From positions 248,001-312,000 of the forward strand of contig CAVWNS010000003.1 in NCBI GenBank assembly GCA_963756495.1: DNA of 64,000 bases, read 5' to 3'. Both the position numbers and the translations under genes were made by a program. This DNA is from DATFDN01 sp963756495. GTDB taxonomy: Bacteria > Pseudomonadota > Alphaproteobacteria > Acetobacterales > Acetobacteraceae. The notes under the pieces are model-generated. The model was not told where the DNA came from. It saw nothing but the letters and a program-made list of their open reading frames with translations, and did no database searches. This document shows positions 19,121-28,631 of this stretch, piece after piece; the stretch's first letter is position 1; each line of letters begins with the position of its first letter.

Positions 19121-19762
19121 ATGGCCGGGCCGGGCGGGACGCGACTTTACCTGATCACCCCGCCCGACCTCGACCTCTCCCGCTTCCCCGACCTGCTCGC
19201 GGCGGCGCTGGACGCGGGCGACGTGGCCGCGGTGCAGCTTCGCCTGAAGGACGTCGACGACGATGCGTGGCGGCGCGCGATCGACGTGCTGCGCCCGATG
19301 ACGCAGGATCGCGGGGTGGCGTTCCTGCTCAACGACCGGGCAGAGCTGGTGCGCGAGACCGGCTGCGACGGAGCCCATGTCGGCCAGACGGACATGCCCG
19401 CGCCCCAGGCGCGCGCGCTGCTCGGCCCCGACCTGATGCTGGGCGTGACGTGCCATGCAAGCCGGGATCTGGCGCTGCAGGCCGGCGAGGACGGGGCGGA
19501 TTACGTCGCCTTCGGCGCTTTTTATCCCTCCGGTACCAAGGCGGTGACGCATCTCGCCGATCCCGAGATCCTGCGCTGGTGGTCCGACCTGATGGAGCTG
19601 CCCTGCTGCGCCATCGGCGGCATCACGGCGGCGAACTGCGCCACACTGGTTCAGGCGGGCGCGGATTTCATCGCCGTGGTGGGCGCGGCGTGGGGCCATC
19701 CGGACGGCCCCGCGGCAGGCGTGCGGGCACTGGAAGCGGCGATCCGGCAAGCCTCGGCGTGA
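19121..19762 (+). CDS. thiE: Thiamine-phosphate synthase
   Basis: The 213-aa product begins with LYLITPP, has AVQLRLKD, NDRAELV, GAHVGQTD, GVTCHAS, YVAFGAFYPSGTK and AIGGITAANC in the order seen in ThiE. The pyrophosphate-binding residues lie in QLRLK and the DG/GGI loops. It joins the pyrimidine and thiazole moieties of thiamine. It starts 3 nt after the aldolase stop, suggesting translational coupling. Confidence 0.93.
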   Translation: MAGPGGTRLYLITPPDLDLSRFPDLLAAALDAGDVAAVQLRLKDVDDDAWRRAIDVLRPMTQDRGVAFLLNDRAELVRETGCDGAHVGQTDMPAPQARALLGPDLMLGVTCHASRDLALQAGEDGADYVAFGAFYPSGTKAVTHLADPEILRWWSDLMELPCCAIGGITAANCATLVQAGADFIAVVGAAWGHPDGPAAGVRALEAAIRQASA

Positions 19763-19818
19763 GCTTTGCCTGTTTCCCGTGATGGCCTGTCGGGGCGGGG
19801 CCGTGATAGCGTGTTCGC

Positions 19819-20565
19819 ATGGCTCGTCTCAGCGTCAATCTCAACAAGGTCGCCCTGCTGCGGAACGCGCGCCGGACCGGCGTGCCCGACCTGCTGGGCT
19901 TCGCGCAGGCCGCGATCGGGGCAGGCGCAGAGGGCATCACCGTCCACCCCCGGCCCGACGAGCGCCACATCCGCCGCGCGGACGTCCCGGCCCTTGCCAC
20001 GTTGCTGGCGCCGATGCGGGACATCGAGCTAAACATTGAAGGCTATCCCGACGCACGGCTGCTGGAGATCGTGCGGGAGACCCGGCCAGCGCAGTGCACG
20101 CTGGTGCCGGACGCGCCGGACGCGTTCACCTCGGAAAAGGGATGGGAACTCGATGTCGCGCAAGCCGCCCTCGCGGAACGCGCCGTGACGACACTGAAGG
20201 GGCTCGGCGCGCGGGTGATCCTGTTCATCGATCCGGAGCCGGGCGTGGTGGCGCGCGTCGCGCAGGCGGGGGCGGACGGCATCGAGATCTACACCGGTGC
20301 CTATGCCGGGGCGTTCCGGACTGGCGGCGGCCACGACGCGCTGCTGGACGCCTGCGCCGCGACCGCCGAGGCGGCCCGCGCGCACGGGTTGATCGTGAAC
20401 GCCGGCCACGACCTGAACCTGCACAATATCCCGCCGCTGGTGGCGCGGATCGGGTTCCTGGCGGAAGCGTCGATCGGCCACGAGTTGACGGCCGACGCGC
20501 TGATGATGGGCTTTCCCGCTGCGGTCGGCGCCTATGCTGCCGCCCTGCGCGGGGCGGAGAGGTGA
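19819..20565 (+). CDS. pdxJ: Pyridoxine 5'-phosphate synthase
   Basis: The 248-aa product has the PdxJ motifs: RLSVNLNKVALLRNARRT at the N-terminus, ITVHPRPDERHIRRADV, the catalytic Glu in NIEGYPD, TLVPDAPDAFTSEKGWE and GHDLNLHN. It condenses 1-deoxyxylulose 5-phosphate with aminoacetone phosphate in vitamin B6 synthesis. Its stop overlaps the GTG start of the OsmC-like gene. Confidence 0.95.
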   Translation: MARLSVNLNKVALLRNARRTGVPDLLGFAQAAIGAGAEGITVHPRPDERHIRRADVPALATLLAPMRDIELNIEGYPDARLLEIVRETRPAQCTLVPDAPDAFTSEKGWELDVAQAALAERAVTTLKGLGARVILFIDPEPGVVARVAQAGADGIEIYTGAYAGAFRTGGGHDALLDACAATAEAARAHGLIVNAGHDLNLHNIPPLVARIGFLAEASIGHELTADALMMGFPAAVGAYAAALRGAER

Positions 20566-21035
20566 CGGGCGCGCATCGCTACCGCGTGCGGGTCGAGTGG
20601 ACCGGGGACCGGGGCGAGGGTACCGCATCCTACCGCGGTTATGGGCGCGACCACCGCATCGTGGTCGCGGGAAAGCCGGACATCCTGGGCTCCTCCGATC
20701 CGCAGTTCCGGGGCGACGCCGATCGCCACAATCCGGAGGAGCTGCTGGTCGCCTCGCTCTCGACCTGCCACATGCTCTGGTATCTGCACCTGGCCGCCGA
20801 AGCGGGCGTGGTGGTGACGGGCTATGCCGATCAGGCCGAGGGGACAATGGTCCTCGATTCCGACGGCGGCGGACGGTTCGCCGCCGTGGAGTTGCGCCCC
20901 GAGGTGACGGTCGCGCCGAGTGCCGACCGCGCGCTCGCCATGGCGCTGCATGAAGCGGCGCACGCGAAATGCTTCATCGCCCGCTCGGTGAACTTTCCCG
21001 TGACGCATCACCCGGTGCTGCGCGCGGCCGGATAG
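20562..21035 (+). CDS. OsmC/Ohr-family protein
   Basis: The 157-aa product starts at a GTG inside the pdxJ stop (GGTGA). It has the two conserved cysteines of OsmC-type peroxide reductases: one in SLSTCHMLWYL and one in HAKCFIARSVNFPV. PEELLVAS precedes the first, as is typical. It should reduce organic hydroperoxides through the Cys pair. Confidence 0.88.
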   Translation: MTGAHRYRVRVEWTGDRGEGTASYRGYGRDHRIVVAGKPDILGSSDPQFRGDADRHNPEELLVASLSTCHMLWYLHLAAEAGVVVTGYADQAEGTMVLDSDGGGRFAAVELRPEVTVAPSADRALAMALHEAAHAKCFIARSVNFPVTHHPVLRAAG

Positions 21036-21054
21036 GCGGCCGACCGCCCCCGCC

Positions 21055-22431
21055 TCACACGCTAATCGCATCCAGATCCTTCCCCGCGTGATCGGGCACG
21101 AACAGCCGCACCCCGACCGCCATCAGCAGCATCGCCACCGGAATCAGCAGGAACGAATCCGCGAATGAGCCGGTGCGCTGTTGCAGCGCGATCGCGACGA
21201 ACGGCCACAGCACGAAGCCGACCAGCCATGCGACCGCCCAGGCGAAGCCGTTGCCGACGCCGCGGATGCGGGTGGGGAAGACCTCGGCGGTCAAGGTCAT
21301 GGCGGGCGCCCAGAACCCGAGGAAGCCGATGCTCCACAGCAGGCCATAGACCCACAGCTCGATATTGGTCTTGGCGAACACCCAGAGCGTAATGAACACC
21401 GCGCCTTGGACCAGCATGATGTAGAAGGCCGGGCGGCGGCCGAAGCGGTCGGAGATCCAGCCCGCGCACAGCAGGCCGAGAAAGCCCACCAGCCCCCAGG
21501 CGATGTAGAAGCTGCCATAGGTCACGGTGGACCAGTGCCGCTCCTGCGACAGATAGAGCGGCATCCAGCCGCCGACCGTGCCGTAGATGATGGTGCTGCA
21601 GCACGCGATGAAGGTGGCGACCGCGGTGCTGCGGCGCATGTCGGGCAGGAAGACCTGGCGCAGCGGGACCTTGTGCGTCTTGTCGATCCAGGCGCGGTCC
21701 TCGGCGGCGATTGGCGCGCCGCGCGCCCGGGCCTCCTCGATGCGCCGCTTGCGGTCCTGCGTACGCACCCAGTATGGCGATTCGGGACACTTGGCGCGGA
21801 CATAGACGGCCAGCAGCGCCACCACCGCCGGGACCACGCACGCCGCCCGCCAGCCCCAGCGCGCGATGACGACCGTCGCGATCACGCCGGCGAGCGAGGC
21901 GCCGAAACACCATGTTCCCCGGTTGATGCCGATGACGCGGCCGCGCAGATGCGCGGGCCAGGTCTCGGCCACCAGCATGGAGCCCAGCGCCCACTCCCCG
22001 TTCAGCGCGAAGTTGACGCCGCAGCGGACGGCGACGAACACCGCCCAGGTCTGTGCCGCCGCGACCAGCGGCATCATCGCGGAAAACATCGCGATGTTGA
22101 GCGCAAGCAGGCTCCGCCGCCCGAACCGGTCGGCGAGCCAAGGCCAGACGAACATGCCGGCGATGCCGATCAGCAGCGCGATCTGCCCGCCCGAGCGATA
22201 CTGCGGCAGGGTAACGCCGAAATCCTTGATGATCATCGGCGAGGCCAGCGCGAAGATCACGCCGTCCATGCCGTCGAACATCCAGCCGAGCCCGTTGGCC
22301 GCGGCGATGTGCCAGTGCGTCCGCGTCACCCGGGTCCCGTCGCTGGCGGCGCGGAATGCCGGGGATCGCCGATACTGCTCCTCGAGCGGACCGATGGTCG
22401 GATCGCCGGCGATCGCTCCTGCTGCGCTCAT
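21055..22431 (-). CDS. MFS transporter, sugar/aromatic-acid porter type
   Basis: The 458-aa, twelve-helix permease has the family loops WLADRFGRRSLL between helices 2 and 3, RGRVIGINRG in the middle and WISDRFGRRPAF after the sixth/seventh-helix loop. EVFPTRIRGVGNGFAW near helix 10 resembles the sugar porter and aromatic-acid/H+ symporter groups. The substrate is unknown. It is divergent from the HpcH/HpaI aldolase gene, which suggests uptake of a compound processed by that enzyme. Confidence 0.88.
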   Translation of the reverse strand: MSAAGAIAGDPTIGPLEEQYRRSPAFRAASDGTRVTRTHWHIAAANGLGWMFDGMDGVIFALASPMIIKDFGVTLPQYRSGGQIALLIGIAGMFVWPWLADRFGRRSLLALNIAMFSAMMPLVAAAQTWAVFVAVRCGVNFALNGEWALGSMLVAETWPAHLRGRVIGINRGTWCFGASLAGVIATVVIARWGWRAACVVPAVVALLAVYVRAKCPESPYWVRTQDRKRRIEEARARGAPIAAEDRAWIDKTHKVPLRQVFLPDMRRSTAVATFIACCSTIIYGTVGGWMPLYLSQERHWSTVTYGSFYIAWGLVGFLGLLCAGWISDRFGRRPAFYIMLVQGAVFITLWVFAKTNIELWVYGLLWSIGFLGFWAPAMTLTAEVFPTRIRGVGNGFAWAVAWLVGFVLWPFVAIALQQRTGSFADSFLLIPVAMLLMAVGVRLFVPDHAGKDLDAISV

Positions 22432-22544
22432 GAAATTCCCTCCTCACGGCGCTCTTGCGGCGCCGCTCCCCCAGCTTAGGCTGCTGGGCAGCGGCGCGGG
22501 AAGGTCCTAGCGTCCTGACTGAGCGTCGGACAAAGGAGATTGCA

Positions 22545-23492
22545 GTGGCAGACCGGGTGAACCGAGCGATCGCGCTGCTGGAGCAGGATCAGGCGGTCTA
22601 TTACACCGGCGCGCATTCGGGACATGTCCTGACGCGCGCGCAGGGACGCGAGGATGCCGGGACCTGGGCCGACTACATCAATGTCGGCATGGAGCATGGC
22701 GCGTTCGACATGACCGGGCTGGCCGAGTACATGCAGGGCTTGGTGGAGGGCGGCCCGACGCGCTCGGGCCATCGCACGCCGGCGGTGATCGTCGAGGCCC
22801 CGGTGAACGGGACCGACGAGCTGAACGTGCGACACAATGCCTGGCAGTTCCGCCAGATCCTGGGACGCGGCGTGCATGGCGTGCTGCTGTGCCAGGCCGA
22901 GACCGCCGGGGCGGTGCGCGCCTTCGTCGAATCCTGCCGCTATCCGCACCAGGAGACCGGGTTGGACCCCGCCGTGCCGTCACCGGTTTCCCGCATGGAC
23001 GGCGCCAGGGAGGCGCAGGCGCGACCGCCAGGCACGCTGGGGCGCGGGATGCGCGGGCGTGGGTCGGAAACAACGGCTGCGCCGATCTGGGGGCTTTCGC
23101 AGACCGCGTATTTCGATCTTTGCGAGCCCTGGCCACTCAACCCACGCGGCGAACTGATGCTGGGGGTGAAGCTCGAAAGCCCCGAAGGGGTCGCCAATTG
23201 CGACGATATCCTGGCGGTACCGGGGCTGGCCTTCGCCGAGTTGGGGCCGGGCGATCTGGGCTTGTCGCTCGGGTATGTCGAGGTGCAGCGCTTCCCCTAC
23301 CCGCCTGAGATGGCGCGCGCGCGTGCGCGTATCCTGGCGGCGTGCCGGCGCAACGGGGTGGCCTTCCTGGAAGGCTGCACGCCGGAGACGGTCGCCGCGC
23401 GCATCGACGAGGGCGTGCGCGTCGTCTCCAGCGGGCAGGAGGACACCGCGCGGGCCGGGCGGGCGCACCAGAAGCGGCAAATGGCGGTCTAA
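22545..23492 (+). CDS. HpcH/HpaI-type aldolase/citrate-lyase-family enzyme
   Basis: The 315-aa product starts at a GTG with AAAGGAG 7 nt upstream. The TIM-barrel core has RGVHGVLLCQAETAGAV, the metal-binding Glu in GVKLESPEGVAN and the Asp in FAELGPGDLGLSLG. Characterised relatives cleave 2-keto-3-deoxy or 4-hydroxy-2-oxo acids to pyruvate plus an aldehyde. The C-terminal ~45 residues are nearly repeated in a stray fragment at 25682–25828. Confidence 0.85.
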   Translation: MADRVNRAIALLEQDQAVYYTGAHSGHVLTRAQGREDAGTWADYINVGMEHGAFDMTGLAEYMQGLVEGGPTRSGHRTPAVIVEAPVNGTDELNVRHNAWQFRQILGRGVHGVLLCQAETAGAVRAFVESCRYPHQETGLDPAVPSPVSRMDGAREAQARPPGTLGRGMRGRGSETTAAPIWGLSQTAYFDLCEPWPLNPRGELMLGVKLESPEGVANCDDILAVPGLAFAELGPGDLGLSLGYVEVQRFPYPPEMARARARILAACRRNGVAFLEGCTPETVAARIDEGVRVVSSGQEDTARAGRAHQKRQMAV

Positions 23493-24815
23493 CGGCCCAC
23501 CCTCGCCACGCCGATCGGCTTGCGACGCCTCACCCTCTCCACGGTGGCCGGCGCCGGGCCGCCGTGCCCTGTCAAGACGGGAGCAGCGACGAACCAACTG
23601 AGCGCCAGGCATTGCGGCGCGAGATTGAGGGCGAAGGCGACCCCATACGCGACAGCCGGGGAATGCCCGGCGGCATCCTCGCTCCAGAGCCCGACCACCA
23701 CGCCGATGCCGCTCTGGATCGCGAAGGCGCCGCCGATGTGCAGTACGTTGAGCGCGCTGTTGGCACGTCCCGCCATCTCCTTCGGGAACACCTCCGCGAG
23801 CAGGGCATAGCTCAGCACCGTGGCGCTCCCGGCCACTGCGAGGACGAGCCAGGGTAGCAGCGGCGGCACGGGCAGGCGCAAGATGAGCGCGGCCTGGGCG
23901 GCGATCGAGAGCGCGGCCACCATGGCCAGCGCCTCGCCGGCCGTACGCCGCGGCGGCGCAGCCAGTCGGCGACAATTCCCAAGCCGAGCGCGCCGGCGCA
24001 GAGCGCGAGCGCCATGGCGAACAGGTCGCCGACCACGCCCTGCCCCGGGAGGCGCGCCACGTCGCCCAGCCACGGGGGCGCCCACAGTCCCTGCATGGCG
24101 AAGGACGTGCCGATGCAACCCGTCGAGAGCGGGGCGAGGCGCCAGAAACGGCGGTCCCCGGAGATGTCGAGCAGCCCTGCTCTCGGCTCGGGCCCGGCGG
24201 CTGGGGCGCTCCCGCGGCGCTGCGGGACAGCGAGGACGATCAAGGCCGCACTGCCGGCGGCGGCGAGCGCGAGCAGCGCGAACAGGGCGCGCCAGTCCGC
24301 GACCCGAAGCAGCATCTCGGCCGGGGCGGTGGCCGTGACGGCCCCGAGCGCGCCCAACATGATGAGCACGCCATTGGCCAGCGAAAGGCGCTCCCGGGGA
24401 AACCAGAGCGTCACCGCCTTTAGCCCGGCCATCAGCGCGGCCGCCGAGCCGATGCCGATCAGTGCACGGCCGAGTGCCAACAGCGCGAGGCTGTGCGCGA
24501 GCGCAAACAGCCCGGCGCCCCCCGCCGCCAGCGGGAGCAGGACGGCCTGTACCCGGCGCGGCCCGTAGCGGTCCAGCGCCACGCCCAGGGGAGCTGGGCG
24601 ACGGCGAAGGTGAAGAAGTAGGCCGAGGTCAGCAGCCCCAGGTCCGCCGGCACGAGATGCAGTTCCGCGATCATGCGGCCCGAGATCAGGGCGCTGATGG
24701 TGCGAAACAGGTAGGAGAGGTAATAGCCCGACGCGAACGGCACCAACACACACAGGGTCGCGCGTCGGAACGACATCGGACGGCTTGCGTCGCGCCCTGG
24801 TTCGGCTTCGACCAT
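23489..24815 (-). pseudogene. MFS transporter, two frame changes
   Basis: Helices 1–2 lie in the first frame (FASGYYLSYLFRTISALISG … LLTSAYFFTFAVAQLP). The middle lies in a second frame (ALDRYGPRRVQAVLLPLAAG through LGIVADWLRRRGV), and the C-terminal helices (EALAMVAALSIAAQAALIL onward) in a third. The breaks near 24595 and 23950 each look like one missing base; the first is in a C-run. Restored length is about 440 aa. The start at 24815 has AGGAGGG 9 nt upstream. It overlaps the end of the convergent aldolase gene by 4 nt. Confidence 0.8.
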
Positions 24816-24844
24816 GATCTTGTTCCCTCCTGGTCCCTTGCGGA

Positions 24845-25557
24845 TCAGCCGTTGAAGGGTTGGGACAGCAGCGGTACCAGGACGCCGCCGGCGAATCCGG
24901 CCAACCCCATTGCCAGCCCCGAAAAGGCGCCTGCCTCGGGGCTCTCGGCGAGCATCCGCGCCGTCCCGATGCCGTGCGCCGTCACGCCGGTCGCGAGACC
25001 CCGCGCGCGGGGATCGCGCACGCCGGCCAAGTCGAGCACCCGCACGCAGATCACGGCGCCGCTGATCGCGGTGAGCACGGTCAGAGCCGCGGCAAGCTGC
25101 GGATCGCCGCCGATCTCTTTCGCCACGCCCATCGAGATCGCCGCGGTGATGGACTTGGTCGCGATGGAGCGCAGCAGCAGCGACGGCGCCCCGAGCGTCG
25201 CGGCGATCGCCACGGCCGAGACCGCCGCCACCGCGCTGTCCGTCAGCACCCGAGCATCACCGGCATGATCGCCTGCCGGATTCGCGACGCGCTGCGATAG
25301 AGCGGCAGGGCCAGGGCCACGGTCGCCGGGCCGAGCAGCAGATCGAGCGGCCGCACGGCAGTCATATAGGCCGCCCCGGATGTGCCGGTCAGCTTCACGA
25401 CCGCGCCCATCAGCACCACCGCGACCAGGACGGGATTGGCGATCGCGGTGCCGCCGAGAAGCCGTTGCAGCCGTACCCCCGCCTCGAACGCGAGCAGCGT
25501 TCCCGCGAGCAGAAGCAGCCCGCTCGTGTCGCCGAGCGCCCGCGCGATCGCGTTCAC
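24845..25557 (-). pseudogene. LrgB/CidB-family membrane protein, one frame change
   Basis: The N-terminal part (starting at a GTG that overlaps the lrgA stop) has several membrane helices and PLDLLLGPATVALALPLY, the family signature. After a one-base loss near 25250 in a G-run, the rest continues in another frame: LLRSIATKSITAAISMGVAKEIGG and GLATGVTAHGIGTARMLAE, both strongly conserved in LrgB. Restored, it is about 237 aa. LrgAB-type proteins transport pyruvate/glycolate or modulate cell lysis. Confidence 0.83.
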
Positions 25558-25680
25558 AGGGCACGCCCCAACCGAGGATGGGCCGGCGCCGGCGCGCGGC
25601 GATCCTGCCAGGCCAGAAGCGCCTGGGCGACGCGGCCAGTGATGACCAGGGCGAGCACGCTCGCTCCCAGGATGCCGAAT
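25554..25680 (-). pseudogene. LrgA/CidA C-terminal fragment
   Basis: Only the last ~42 codons remain: one hydrophobic helix (ILGASVLALVITGRVAQALL) and a short basic/Pro tail ending at a stop that overlaps the lrgB GTG. This overlap and the helix fit the C-terminus of LrgA, the usual partner of LrgB. The sequence upstream of about 25680 is not LrgA but the opposite-strand 3' end of an aldolase gene, so the gene has lost its 5' part through a deletion or recombination. Confidence 0.6.
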
Positions 25681-25681
25681 G

Positions 25682-25828
25682 GCCGCGTGCCGACGCAACG
25701 GCGTGGAAGGCTGCACGCCGGAGACGGTGGCCGCGCGCATCGACGAGGGCGTGCGGGTGATCGCCGGCGGCCGCGAGGACACGGTGCGGATTGGGCGGGC
25801 GCATCAGGGACGGCGGATGCCCGTTTAG
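25682..25828 (+). pseudogene. 3' fragment of a second HpcH/HpaI aldolase gene
   Basis: Forty-eight codons up to a TAG encode CRRNGVEGCTPETVAARIDE followed by GVRVIAGG and GRAHQGRRMPV. They align with the last ~45 residues of the aldolase at 22545–23492, apart from a three-residue gap (AFL) after RRNGV and several substitutions. The match begins abruptly at about 25681, where the LrgA fragment on the other strand begins. It is a diverged paralogue remnant, not a recent copy. Confidence 0.8.
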
Positions 25829-25918
25829 CACGCCGGCTGTTAGCCTTAAAAAACCCGCCGTAACCACGCCCGCCGCAATCACCCAACCATCTTTTCTGAT
25901 CTCGTTCAGCGGAAGCGT

Positions 25919-28423
25919 CTAAACAGCCAAGGGGGCGGTCGCGGCAAGCACCCGGCCTGGGTCCCACGCGCCACCGGCAGCATTCGAGTCCCACCAAGTC
26001 GAGTTGATCGACCCGTCCGGATGTACCCAGAACAGGTCCATGTGATCGGGGTTGCGCGACACCACCGTTACCGGCCCGGGCAATGCCTTCCCGGAGGCGG
26101 TCGCGGCGAACACCCGGCCCGGATCCCACGCGCCGCCGGCGACCTTTAAGTCCCACCAGGTCGAGTTAATCGACCCATCCGGGTGCACCCAGAACACGTC
26201 CATGTGGTTGGGGGTGCGCGACACCGCCCCTACCAGCCCGGACACCGCCTTGCCGGGGGCGGTCGCGGCGAACACCCGGCCCGGGTCCCACGTGCCATCG
26301 GCAGCGTTCGAGTCCCACCAAGTCGAGTTGATCGACCCGTCCGGATGCTCCCAGAACAGGTCCATGTGATTGGGGGTGCGCGCCACCACCGTTACCGGCC
26401 CGGCGACCTCTCCGGGCGCGGTCGCGGTGAACACCCGGCCGAGGTCCCAAACGCCACTTGCAACATTCGAGTCCCACCAAGTCGAGTTGATCGACCCGTC
26501 CGGATGCTCCCAGAACAGGTCCATGTGATCGGGGTCACGCGACACTACCGTTACCGGCCCGACAACTGCCTTCCCGGGGGCGGTCGCGGCGAACACCCGG
26601 CCCGGGTCCCACGCGCCGCCGCCAGCGTTTGAGTCCCACCAAGTTGAATAGATCGACCCATCCGAGTGCACCCAGAAGAGGTCCATGTGATCCGGGTTGC
26701 GTGATACCACGGTTACCGGCCCCGCGGCCACGCCTTGGGCGGTTGCCGCGAACACCCGGCCCGGATCCCAGACACCGTTGGCGACGTTCCTATCCCACCA
26801 GGTCGAGCCGATCGACCCGTCCGGCTGCGCCCAGAACAGATCCATGTGATTCGGGGTGCGAGCGACTCCAGCAGGAGTGCCGAAACTCTGCTGTGACAGG
26901 GGTAAGCCGAGCGCACTCAGAAGAACGTTGCCCCAAATGCTACCCCAACCCGTGCATGCATCCCAGCCGATGCCTGCCTCGTATGAGCCGTTGCTGCCAG
27001 CAGTAACGTCGTCGTATATGCTCCACATTGGAAACATATAGAGGTCATTGTTAATGAAGCCCAGCGGTGCTGAAAGGATTGACCCCAGCACCGCGGCCAA
27101 GCCCGCGTACAACGGCGCGACCGCGCTGGTGCCGCCCCAGACGCCGATCGACTGTCCATTCAGGATCAGTTGGTAACCGCTCGACGGGTCGGCGTTGCCG
27201 GCAACGTCCGGCACGCCGCGCCCGATATGTCCCTTGGGATTAGTCGAGACCGGTATGCCCGCGCGGGACTGCCAGGACGGTAGCACGAAGACGTTGCTGA
27301 TGCCGCCGCCGCTGCCGGCCCACGTCGTCTGCGTGAACGATGTGCCGGAGACATCGGAAATCGTGGTACCGCCACAGCCGGTCAGACCGGGATCGGACGC
27401 GGGATACAGCACCTCGGCGGGGGAACCGGAGCCAGTGTCGCCCGAGGAGGCAAAAATCGAAACGCCCAGTTGCGCGGCTGCGGCGAACGCGTTGGTCATG
27501 CCACTGATGTTGTCCTAGCCGCTTTCGTTGCCGCCCCAGCTGATCGACAGTACGGACGGCTTGTTGATCTGATCGTGAACCGCCGTGGTGACTGCGTCCA
27601 CCCATCCCTGGTCATTGTTCGGAGCAAAATAGATGACGATCTTTGCGCCCTGCGCGACCGAACCCGCGACTGCGATGTCAAGGATCACTTCAGTGTCGAC
27701 ATTGCTATCCACACCAGGCGAATTGGTGGCGCCATCGATACCGACGAAAGAAACGTTCGGGGCCGGTAACTTGGCGATGTTCTGGAAGTAATTTTGGATG
27801 TCGCTTGTCCGGTAGCCGCCGCCGAATTCCAGGATGCCGATCGTCTGTCCGGAGGCTGAGTTCATCGGAAAGCCGTAGAGGTTTGCAACCTGTGCTGGCA
27901 GCAGCGATGATGTGGCCTGACCGGTGGTCGCTTGGCGTATCAACGGGTGCGCCAATGGTCGAGTATCCAGGCCATGCACGCTCTCGACGATGTCGGCGAG
28001 TTCGACCGGGACGCTTGCCGGCCCGGCATGGCCGAAATAACTCACGTCCCCGGCGCGGAATGTCTGCAAGCTGATCCCGAAGGCGGCATTGATCTGCGCA
28101 ACGGTGCCGGCGAGGACGATCGTGCGGCGCCCGGCATCCGTTTCGGCCACGGTAAGATGGTGCGCGGTTGCGAATGCCGCGACGCTATCAAGATCGGCGG
28201 TGGTGGCGCCATATTGTTGCGCGTACTTCTCCCGCGACAGGAATTGGCGGCTCTTCACGGGTACGCGGGCCGTTGTGCTGGCGGGAGGCGAGGCGCGCGG
28301 CCGCAGGCGCAAGCTGACCGTAAGCTTTCTGCCAGGATCCGCAGCGGCGACAGGCACGGCTCCCCCCATCGGGAGACGCGCGGAATGCGGGATCGCGTGC
28401 AACGCGGTCGGAGCTTGTGCCAT
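25919..28423 (-). pseudogene. Sedolisin (S53) peptidase with PLL-like lectin repeats, in-frame amber stop
   Basis: One reading frame of 834 codons is interrupted only by TAG at codon 303 (27515–27517), where relatives have Trp (GGNESG–stop–DNISGM). The N-terminal ~190 residues are an activation domain (QQYGATTADLDSVAAFATAH). The catalytic domain has Glu245 and Asp249 in DTEVILDI, the oxyanion segment SSGDTGSG and the nucleophile Ser433 in GGTSAVAPLYAG, the S53 Ser-Glu-Asp set. About six ~54-residue repeats form the C-terminus. GGGAGGAACC precedes the ATG. No secretion signal is obvious before the propeptide. Either the amber codon kills the gene or one base is miscalled. Confidence 0.88.
25925..26870 (-). 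repeat. Six tandem ~160-bp coding repeats (lectin-like propeller blades)
   Basis: Each unit encodes a variant of NPDHMDLFWVHPDGSINSTW followed by WDSN…WDPGRVFAATAPGKA. This is the repeat of PLL/fucolectin-like β-propellers, which bind sugars. The six units are 70–95% alike at DNA level by eye, which suggests recent internal duplication or ongoing conversion. Confidence 0.8.
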
Positions 28424-28451
28424 GTCTTGGTTCCTCCCAGGTGCGCACTTT

Positions 28452-28519
28452 ATTCTTCCTCGGCGTAGCCTCGGGCGGGAGCGGAATTCTTCCTCGGCGT
28501 AGCCTCGGGCGGGAGCGGA
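28452..28519. repeat. Tandem duplication of a 34-bp unit
   Basis: Two back-to-back copies (28452–28485 and 28486–28519), each beginning ATTCTTCCTCGGCGTAGCC, lie in the divergent region between the peptidase gene and the BTAD regulator gene. They lie just upstream of the peptidase ribosome site and could affect its promoter. Confidence 0.8.
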
Positions 28520-28631
28520 AATCAGCGTCAAATCCGATAGCGCGAGTTTGACGCCAGGGGCGGTTGACAGGATCCCCACTCGTCGTTTCTCCTGAACCGG
28601 CCCAAGTCGTTGCACAGCGCCGGAATGGCTG

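Noticed and set aside
18185..19750. 521-codon open frame antisense to fba and thiE
   Set aside because: It is a high-GC shadow: Arg/His/Asp-rich, no ribosome site, and both opposite-strand genes have clear family motifs.
25925..26870. CRISPR-like or satellite DNA array
   Set aside because: The ~160-bp units are in-frame coding repeats of a lectin-like propeller, with no spacers and no cas genes.
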